A stretch of DNA of 64,000 bases, taken from assembly GCA_913058575.1 (NCBI GenBank), contig CAJXRF010000018.1, positions 1 to 64,000 on the forward strand, given 5' to 3'. The notes beneath the pieces are model-generated. The model was not told the DNA's origin, did not search any database, and saw only the letters and a list, made by a program, of their open reading frames with translations. Source of the stretch: an uncultured Bermanella sp. (GTDB taxonomy: Bacteria > Pseudomonadota > Gammaproteobacteria > Pseudomonadales > Oceanobacteraceae). The position numbers were made by a program, and so were the translations under genes. This document shows, piece by piece, positions 57,861 to 64,000 of the stretch; the stretch's first letter is position 1; each line of letters starts with the position of its first letter.

Positions 57861-58828
57861 TCTTTCACTAAATAAGGCAATAATAAGTCATTAATGTTGC
57901 TGCAACTAAATTCAATAGTATTGGCCGATGCCAACGTTTGGCAAACTTTATCGATATTTCGCTTCAGGTTATTTGATGCCAAACTCTTTTGGCTTTCCTT
58001 GGCACTCAATAACTGCAACCCACTTAATGCATCTTCAAATTCAGCGCTACTGATGCCCTCTCGGGCAGCCATAATTTCGTAAGATTCCTTTTTATTATTT
58101 TTTACATACGCAAGCGTCTTATCCCACACTTTTATAAATTTGGCAGCCCAGCGAGGTTTGTCTTGCAACACCGATGCCCGTAGCGCAATGGAGTCAATCA
58201 CATCGCCGGGCAATTCGGCACTGGTTAATATTTTTTTAAATTGCTTATGCTGTTGTATCACGGTTGCATATGGCGGGTATGAAACGAAGGCATCAATTTC
58301 ACGATTTAGCATGGCCTGCTCACCGGCCAGCTGTTCTACATTTAATATTTCTACATCACTTAGCTTTAAACCGTTTTTATCAAGGGCTAATGACAGAATA
58401 TACATGCCCAGCGACCCTATTTCGGCACCAATTTTTTTGCCTTTTAAATCTTTCACCGACTTAATGCTATTGTGAGCCAGAATAATATCAGCCCCATTTG
58501 AATAGTCAGGGATATGCACAATAGCCAGTGGCTCCTGAGTATTGCCAGCCGCGTGTACCGCCTCAATGATGGTACTGGCTAAACCATCAGCGCGCCCTTG
58601 AATATAAACCCGCTGCACGTCAGCTAGAGAAGCCATTTCAACTAATTCTATGTTTAAGCCTGCTTGTTTAAAAAATCCCTTTGCTTGGGCAAGATGTAAA
58701 AATTCATAACCAGGCCAAGGATTAATGGCGATGCGCACCAAATTTTGATTAGGGTTGCTGCAGCCTACCAGCCAAATAGGCAGGCTTAATATTAAGCCAA
58801 GCAATGCCACAAGAGAGTTGGCTTTCAT
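57857..58828 (-). CDS. NMT1/THI5-like solute-binding lipoprotein
   Basis: 323 residues with lipobox LVGC (Cys23). The body looks like the substrate-binding proteins of nitrate/sulfonate/taurine-type ABC transporters: [19 protein letters not shown] and [19 protein letters not shown]. No ABC permease or ATPase is encoded nearby. The start is well supported (AAGGA). The coupled hybrid kinase suggests it senses a ligand in the periplasm and signals through the kinase rather than feeding an importer; that is inference. Confidence 0.85.
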   Translation of the reverse strand: MKANSLVALLGLILSLPIWLVGCSNPNQNLVRIAINPWPGYEFLHLAQAKGFFKQAGLNIELVEMASLADVQRVYIQGRADGLASTIIEAVHAAGNTQEPLAIVHIPDYSNGADIILAHNSIKSVKDLKGKKIGAEIGSLGMYILSLALDKNGLKLSDVEILNVEQLAGEQAMLNREIDAFVSYPPYATVIQQHKQFKKILTSAELPGDVIDSIALRASVLQDKPRWAAKFIKVWDKTLAYVKNNKKESYEIMAAREGISSAEFEDALSGLQLLSAKESQKSLASNNLKRNIDKVCQTLASANTIEFSCSNINDLLLPYLVKE

Positions 58829-59003
58829 TGATTCGTCCTTGAAATATATAGGTCCCTTTAAGCTTAGTGTATGGTGAATAAAAGGCGAGAGAGCTATTAG
58901 CCAAAGAAGCTGCCAATGAACTACAACCCATGCCTAAACGGCTCGTTCTTTGTAGGCGTTAAACTTATAACACTTAAAGCTTAGAAGAAATCAGACACAA
59001 TCA

Positions 59004-60965
59004 TCAATGAGTTGGCCCTAAAGAAGTGGCCGGCATGGGACAAGCCATTAATAAACTCACAAGCCTTAAGGTTTCGTATTCGCTACTTTGCACGATGCCA
59101 TCGTGTAAAACGATATCCCCACATACATCCATTACAGAGCGCTTTAACATGGGGGATAAATGCTTTAGTTTTTTAAGGGAAGTAAAGATGGCTTTGCTGT
59201 TGGCTTCTTGCTTGGTTAATAAAGTATGTGTGTTATTAGTTAATACTCTTATCATGCGTTTATGTAGAGTACACTTTTCATTTTCACTGCCCCCGGCTGC
59301 ATGAATGAGACAAGATAACACTTGGTTAATGTCCTGTTCTACCACATTATATTTATTAATCGTGTGTGATGCGGGTGATATTTTACGGCTCTCAAACGAA
59401 GTTTTTAATAAGCTATATAAACATATTTCAAATATGCTTAATTCACCATCCCACTTGGCCAAAAATAAAACCTGCTCTAACAATGACTTTTTGGAAGCAC
59501 CATCCAGTGTTTTTAAAATTGGAATCAATAATTCGACCAAGGGCAATGCCAAACGCTCTTGCAACCCTTGAGAAAGAAATAACAATGTTTGCAAATAGTC
59601 CTTGCAGATAGGTGCTTGTGTGACCATCCATTCTTGTTGTTCTTTTCTGATTTTAGGATCTTCATCCAACAATAAATACAAAAGCATGGTTTTGGCTTGC
59701 TCGCGACTGTGCAAAGCTTGGCGATATTCATAGGGAATTTGATCATGCAGACTCATGGCGTATATTAGGTTGTCGGCGTTAAGGGTGCCTATCACATCAT
59801 GCATCTGCTGGGTGCCAGTTTGCTGAAGCTGACTTACACCACCACTGTACATGTGCATTTGCAATTGTTTCTCTTGGCGCTTTTGAGATTTTTCATGCTC
59901 GCTTCGCTGGGTTTTTCTGGCCCGAGCTTGAACACGCATTAAAAAAGTATCATCTATGGCATTAATTCGATCCTCTAAGGGAGGGTGACTGGCAAAGAAA
60001 AACGACTTTTTAGAAGGGCTAATACACATATGGCTGATTTCCTCAGCACGTGCACTGCGTAAAAATCCTTGATGAGAGTTTTCACTAATTAAATTAAGAG
60101 CTCCTGCTAAAGCGTGGGGGTTACGGGTAAACTGTACCGACGAGGCATCGGCTAGGTATTCACGCTTACGTGAAATAGACGTTCTAATTAAACGACCAAA
60201 AAAAACCCCCACATAACCGATTATAATCAGCGGTATTCCCAAGAAAATAACCGAGACATTAGAACGCCGTGTAGCACCATAGGAGTGGCTGGCGGTGGAA
60301 TCTAAAGGAACTTTAAACGCTAGCTTAGAACCCAGTTCACTTATCCATAATATGCCTGCTAAAAGCACCAATAATTTAATATTAATGCGATTATCACCAT
60401 GGAGTATGTGACTAAATTCATGGCCCACCACAGCTTGCAGTTGATCGCGATTCATATTTATTAATAAACCACGGGTAACGACTAATGCACTGTCAGAAAA
60501 CTCATAACCTGCCACAAAGGCATTAATACTGGATTCATGATCTAACACATAAATACCTGGCGGGGTAATCCCCGCTGCAATGGCCATTTCTTCTACCACA
60601 TTAATAAGACGTTGTTCTTTATCATCATTAGACGCAAACCCTAAAGAACGAGCCCCCATGTGGATAGCCAAGCCATTGCCCCCTTTACGCAGTTCAGACC
60701 AACGCCTAAGACAACCAAGGCTTATGAGACCAATACACAGTAAAGATGTCAAAACGCCCGTTACACTCACTTGCCAACTAAAGAAATTCTGAAAAGACAA
60801 TTCACTTAGCTGGGAGCTAGGTGCTTGATCAGCAGTGAAAATATGTAACAGGCCATACACCACGCCATCCACACATAATACGATGGCCACACACACGAAT
60901 AAAAATAAAAAAAGCAGCCGACGACTGGCTGCTTTGGCTTGTACTTGATGCTCGAAAAAATCCAT
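59004..60965 (-). CDS. M48-family membrane metalloprotease with C-terminal TerB-like tail
   Basis: 653 residues. Two N-terminal TM helices (about 18-40 and 66-86), the zinc motif HEFSH (H182, E183, H186), then two more TM helices (about 200-255) and SRKREYLADASSVQFT with the third zinc ligand. About 300 extra C-terminal residues are helical and end with DVCGDIVLHDGIVQSSEYETLRLVSLLMACPMP, a TerB-like pattern. It probably acts in membrane protein quality control, like HtpX, but the long tail is not part of HtpX. Paired with lemA, 31 bases away. Confidence 0.85.
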   Translation of the reverse strand: MDFFEHQVQAKAASRRLLFLFLFVCVAIVLCVDGVVYGLLHIFTADQAPSSQLSELSFQNFFSWQVSVTGVLTSLLCIGLISLGCLRRWSELRKGGNGLAIHMGARSLGFASNDDKEQRLINVVEEMAIAAGITPPGIYVLDHESSINAFVAGYEFSDSALVVTRGLLINMNRDQLQAVVGHEFSHILHGDNRINIKLLVLLAGILWISELGSKLAFKVPLDSTASHSYGATRRSNVSVIFLGIPLIIIGYVGVFFGRLIRTSISRKREYLADASSVQFTRNPHALAGALNLISENSHQGFLRSARAEEISHMCISPSKKSFFFASHPPLEDRINAIDDTFLMRVQARARKTQRSEHEKSQKRQEKQLQMHMYSGGVSQLQQTGTQQMHDVIGTLNADNLIYAMSLHDQIPYEYRQALHSREQAKTMLLYLLLDEDPKIRKEQQEWMVTQAPICKDYLQTLLFLSQGLQERLALPLVELLIPILKTLDGASKKSLLEQVLFLAKWDGELSIFEICLYSLLKTSFESRKISPASHTINKYNVVEQDINQVLSCLIHAAGGSENEKCTLHKRMIRVLTNNTHTLLTKQEANSKAIFTSLKKLKHLSPMLKRSVMDVCGDIVLHDGIVQSSEYETLRLVSLLMACPMPATSLGPTH

Positions 60966-60996
60966 ATTAAATGGTCACTACTTTAAATATTTTAAC

Positions 60997-61584
60997 TTAA
61001 CCAAAATTCACTTTAACCGGCTTTGTGATGTCTTTGTCTTTAAATTTCAGCAAGGTGGCTTCTTTAAAGGCAAAGTTATTAGCAATGAAATTACTGGGGA
61101 ATTGCTCGCGATAAGTGTTGTAGCTCATCACGGCATCGTTAAAGGCCTGACGGGCATAACCAATGCGATTCTCGGTAGAGCTTAACTCTTCCATTAATTG
61201 CTGAAATTGCGTATCGGCTTTTAAATCAGGGTAAGACTCACTCAGTGCAAACAGCTTACTCATCATGCCGCCTAACGCTTCTTCGGCACCGTTTAAGGCG
61301 CTTACATCTAACTGACCTTTTTCATTTTGTAATCCCTTCAGGATAGCACTGGCTTCGTTACGAGCTGTAATCACCGCTTCAAGAGTTTCACGTTCGTGTT
61401 TGGCATAACCTTTAGCGGTTTCTACCAAATTGGGAATAAGGTCATAACGGCGCTGCATTTGAATATCAATTTGAGAAAATGCGTTTTTATGACGATTTCG
61501 CAGCGTCACCAATCGGTTAAACATGCTGATGATATACAACACAAAGGCAATGATAACCGCCCAAATGATGATGTCGTTACTCAT
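60997..61584 (-). CDS. lemA: LemA-family protein
   Basis: 195 residues. One N-terminal TM helix (about 5-25) and the LemA core NRLVTLRNRHKNAFSQIDIQMQRRYDLIPNLVETAKGYAKHE-type pattern, with four long helices. Membrane-anchored; function poorly known. LemA and M48 peptidase genes form a widespread pair, as here. AAGGA ribosome site. It is the last gene before the AT-rich region on the right. Confidence 0.93.
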   Translation of the reverse strand: MSNDIIIWAVIIAFVLYIISMFNRLVTLRNRHKNAFSQIDIQMQRRYDLIPNLVETAKGYAKHERETLEAVITARNEASAILKGLQNEKGQLDVSALNGAEEALGGMMSKLFALSESYPDLKADTQFQQLMEELSSTENRIGYARQAFNDAVMSYNTYREQFPSNFIANNFAFKEATLLKFKDKDITKPVKVNFG

Positions 61585-62222
61585 GGTTATTATCCTTATT
61601 AATCGGGCCTAGTAATGGGTTAACTCTATTAATGGCAGCTTAGCATGGCTGGTTTTGACGGGGTAGGTTGAGGGCTTATTTTTGCGTAGTGGCTGCTTGT
61701 ATTTGATTTTGGATTAGCCTGCCTGCAGCATAGTTTATGCGAATTTTCCTTTCTGGCAGCCCTTTCGCACAAGGCTCTGGTATTCTTCTTCACCCTGTAT
61801 TCAAGTCTCGCACTTTGGGTCTTTAGCAATTGACCCCGTACTGCCAGTACTATCAAGGCTCTATATTCAAAATGTGCACACCTACATTAATTTTGCCAAG
61901 TAAATTCAACTCAGAACCACACTTCAGCCTTTGGGATAGCCTTAATCACTAAGCCTTAATCATTAAATACGCACGAACGTGAAAGCCCTCGTAACCGAAA
62001 AAAAACAGGTGAGTAATTCCACCAAAAAAACAAAAATGTCAAACTAAATTCCTTATTACCTTCAAACATTTAAAAATAGATAAATTTAATTTCTCGCAAC
62101 CAACAAACAATACAGATCTTTCTACCAACAAACGTTTCAACCATTGATTTATATGTGAAGAGAGCATTAAACTTGCAAAATATAAGCACTCACAAGCCAA
62201 ACATAAAAAACAGGGGTAGAGC
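61585..62222. other. intergenic region between lemA and the NACHT locus
   Basis: No supported gene in 638 bases. Base composition changes from that of the core genes to clearly AT-rich at about 61.9 kb. A short tandem repeat, AGCCTTAATCACTA / AGCCTTAATCATTA, is at 61938-61951 and 61952-61965. A weak minus-strand open frame (61629-61856) and a short plus-strand frame are not convincing. No tRNA, integrase or attachment site was seen. Confidence 0.5.
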
Positions 62223-62723
62223 ATGCAAACAGTTACCCCATTTCAATATATGGCCAAATACAAACTAAGATTAAATCATCAGAAACCTGAAGCAATCGAG
62301 CTATTTTCCGGTAGTGAGCTAGCTTGTTCTTTAGGTTTATTTTTAAAATTATATCTAGGTATATTTAGTCAAATATCATTATGCTATTTAAAGCGCTTTT
62401 CCGTCACTATTGTTTTGAAAGTGTTAAATTCACTCAGAACAATAATTATTATTAAGCAAACACCAATTAAACGCTTAATAATTCAACTTACAAAGTACCC
62501 TTCTATCCAGTTTACAAAGTGGGCGCACACCAGATATACCAAAAAAAACTTTCTACAATGCCTCACTAATCGAGGCACTAAGTGCAAAGCCTTTAATAGA
62601 AGCTTCGTTGCCCCCCTATACCATTTACTCAATCGCCATACATCTACTTTATTTAATCAAAACAAGTTTGGTGTAGACGTAACGATTTCCTGGTTTAAAT
62701 CCAGAGTCTATAAGACCCTTTAA
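62223..62723 (+). CDS. uncertain ORF immediately upstream of the NACHT gene
   Basis: 166 codons, unrecognised. The product would be strongly basic, rich in Lys, Leu, Ile and Thr, with a short hydrophobic stretch (LGLFLKLYLGIFSQISLCYL) and no clear domain. The stop (62721-62723) is one base before the NACHT ATG (62725), the kind of spacing seen in operons. Against it: no clear ribosome site, unusual composition, AT-rich sequence that opens frames by chance. It could be a real partner or just the NACHT leader. Confidence 0.3.
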   Translation: MQTVTPFQYMAKYKLRLNHQKPEAIELFSGSELACSLGLFLKLYLGIFSQISLCYLKRFSVTIVLKVLNSLRTIIIIKQTPIKRLIIQLTKYPSIQFTKWAHTRYTKKNFLQCLTNRGTKCKAFNRSFVAPLYHLLNRHTSTLFNQNKFGVDVTISWFKSRVYKTL

Positions 62724-62724
62724 A

Positions 62725-64000
62725 ATGACAGAATTCATATCCACAGCCCTCTTAGAAAACCTAGTAAACACATTTACCAAACCCATCAAGGAGCAGCTAG
62801 CCCAAAAAAATACTGACCAATTAGACACGATGAAAAGTTCTTTGGATCTTTGTTTTACTAGGTATCTGGAGCGCTATTATAAAAAATATTCAAAGACAAA
62901 AACCTTACTATATAAAGACCAACCAGTAGATATCAAAAAACTCTACATTCAAACAGATTTTAGAATTAACGATATTAATATCTCTGAAAAGCAGTTTTTT
63001 GAAATACTATTTGAAAGAAAGAGAATAGTAATAACAGGGTCAGCAGGGGTTGGAAAATCTACTTTTTGTAAAAGTCTTTTTCTGGAAACTATAGAAAAAG
63101 ATATCGGTATCTTTCCAATTTTTGTTGAGTTAAGACATTTAAATGAAGAAAAAAAACTATCATTACAGGAGTACATAACCAACACCCTTGTTGAAATGGA
63201 CTCAAGATTCACTAAAGAGCAACTAGAAAATTCACTAAAACTTGGAAAAACACTTATTATTCTTGATGGATTCGATGAAATTAGCGCATTAACTAAGGAT
63301 AAATATGAAAAAGAAATAATTAGAATGTCGAATAAGTATAACAATGTTTTATTTATTATCGCTAGCAGACCAGATGAAAGATTTAGTGCATGGGATGAAT
63401 TCTCAACACTTAAGGTACAACCTCTAGATAAAGAAAAAGCACTAAGCCTGATACTTAAACTTGATTGCAATATAAAAATAAAACGTGAATTTTTAGATGA
63501 ATTAAATAATGAGTTATTTTACAAACACGAAAGTTTCTCATCCACTCCACTTTTATTAACAATAATGCTATTAACTTTCGAACAAACACCCAACATACAA
63601 AATAAAATTCATCTTTTTTACGAGCAAGCTTTTCTAACCCTATTCAACAAACACGATTCAACCAAGAGCCTCTACAATCGAAACCTCAATACAAACCTGC
63701 CTCTGGATGACTTCAAGAAAATACTATCGTCATTTTGCATTATATCTTATTCAGAAAAAAAGTATTTTTTCACAGAAAATGAAATCCTTAATTATTTAGA
63801 AAAATCTAAGAAACTGTTATCCATAAAGTATAATTCAGGGGATTATTTCTCTGATTTACTGGACGGAGTTTGCATCCTTAAAAGAGATGGCCTAGGGTAT
63901 TCATTTAGACACAAGTCATTTCAAGAGTATTTCTCTGCTCTTTTTATAACAAATTTCATATCAGATAAAAGCTATGACCTGATAGAAAATATTACATATA
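62725..64000 (+). CDS. NACHT-domain NTPase, candidate anti-phage defence protein (3'-truncated by window)
   Basis: Open to the window edge, 425 residues seen. A helical N-terminal region (about 1-98), then an NACHT/STAND NTPase: Walker A GSAGVGKS at 105-112, Walker B LIILDGFDEI at 177-186, a sensor-like IIASRPDERF with Arg215, and the winged-helix end FRHKSFQEYFSALF (about 394-407). This set is typical of bacterial NACHT (bNACHT) proteins, known to block phage growth. The C-terminal repeat or sensor domain lies outside. The gene is much more AT-rich than its neighbours, which suggests transfer. The ATG at 62725 is the first in frame after a stop at 62680; no strong ribosome site. Confidence 0.8.
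   Translation, partial: MTEFISTALLENLVNTFTKPIKEQLAQKNTDQLDTMKSSLDLCFTRYLERYYKKYSKTKTLLYKDQPVDIKKLYIQTDFRINDINISEKQFFEILFERKRIVITGSAGVGKSTFCKSLFLETIEKDIGIFPIFVELRHLNEEKKLSLQEYITNTLVEMDSRFTKEQLENSLKLGKTLIILDGFDEISALTKDKYEKEIIRMSNKYNNVLFIIASRPDERFSAWDEFSTLKVQPLDKEKALSLILKLDCNIKIKREFLDELNNELFYKHESFSSTPLLLTIMLLTFEQTPNIQNKIHLFYEQAFLTLFNKHDSTKSLYNRNLNTNLPLDDFKKILSSFCIISYSEKKYFFTENEILNYLEKSKKLLSIKYNSGDYFSDLLDGVCILKRDGLGYSFRHKSFQEYFSALFITNFISDKSYDLIENITY

Noticed and set aside
61629-61856. Minus-strand open frame of 75 codons in the lemA-NACHT gap
   Set aside because: No ribosome site, no recognisable domain and basic low-complexity composition; it looks like chance opening.
62949-63470. Minus-strand open frame of 173 codons
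   Set aside because: It lies opposite the NACHT gene, whose Walker motifs prove the plus strand is coding; the product is Ser/Leu-rich as expected from antisense of AT-rich coding DNA.

Overview
The window is a chromosome segment of a Gram-negative gammaproteobacterium. It carries LPS genes (waaA, hldE, a LpxL-type acyltransferase), outer-membrane barrels, lipoproteins with lipoboxes, tolC, ubiquinone genes and a complete Tat system. Two gene orders are typical of gammaproteobacteria: hslVU-(DUF971)-ubiE-ubiJ-ubiB-hisE-tatABC, and parC-parE-yqiA-tolC / nudF-yqiB-cpdA. With the aa3-type cytochrome oxidase cluster, this suggests an aerobic, possibly marine, Oceanospirillales- or Pseudomonas-related organism. 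The genus is an inference and cannot be fixed from the sequence alone.

Layout. 1-6.4 kb: a GspE/PilB-type ATPase, a small DEDDh exonuclease, a YaiI protein with a duplicated 3' end, a membrane-anchored L7/L12-like protein, an AraC-methyltransferase fusion, an EamA transporter, a MaoC protein and a small zinc-ribbon protein. 6.6-16.7 kb: an enoyl-CoA isomerase-like protein, hslVU behind a clear heat-shock promoter, a ketopantoate reductase-like gene, DUF971, ubiE-ubiJ-ubiB, hisE, a HIT hydrolase and tatABC. 16.8-18.5 kb: a small outer-membrane barrel and two divergent LPP20-like lipoproteins. 18.6-23.4 kb (minus): nrdR-ribD-ribB(A)-ribH-nusB-thiL, without ribE. 23.6-27.4 kb: a two-heme-motif lipoprotein and a Tat-exported DUF1501 protein. 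27.5-29.0 kb: a PilZ protein and a Yip1-like membrane protein. 29.1-36.6 kb (minus): the cytochrome c oxidase cluster coxB-coxA-cox11-coxC-SURF1-(CxxxC protein)-ctaA-cyoE, with one DUF2909 gene on the opposite strand. 36.9-46.6 kb: gapA, parC, parE, yqiA, tolC, nudF, yqiB and cpdA. 46.6-51.7 kb: waaA, hldE, a LpxL-type acyltransferase and a PlsC-type acyltransferase. 51.7-58.8 kb: an accessory signalling/envelope block with a diguanylate cyclase, a porin-like barrel, a PstS-like protein, LrgAB, a hybrid histidine kinase and a solute-binding lipoprotein. 59.0-61.6 kb: an M48 peptidase and LemA.

From about 61.9 kb the sequence becomes clearly more AT-rich. At the right edge lies an incomplete gene for a NACHT-type NTPase that runs off the window. 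NACHT proteins of this kind are known bacterial anti-phage genes, so this is probably the left border of a defence or accessory island and is the best candidate for an undescribed system. Its C-terminal sensor region and its partners lie outside the window.

How the genes work together. Most of the window is core metabolism and envelope biogenesis: quinone and heme A synthesis feed the cytochrome oxidase, and tatABC could export the DUF1501 protein. The accessory layer consists of the 51.7-58.8 kb sensory block, the heme-lipoprotein/DUF1501 pair and the NACHT locus. No rRNA, tRNA, CRISPR array, insertion sequence or prophage was seen.
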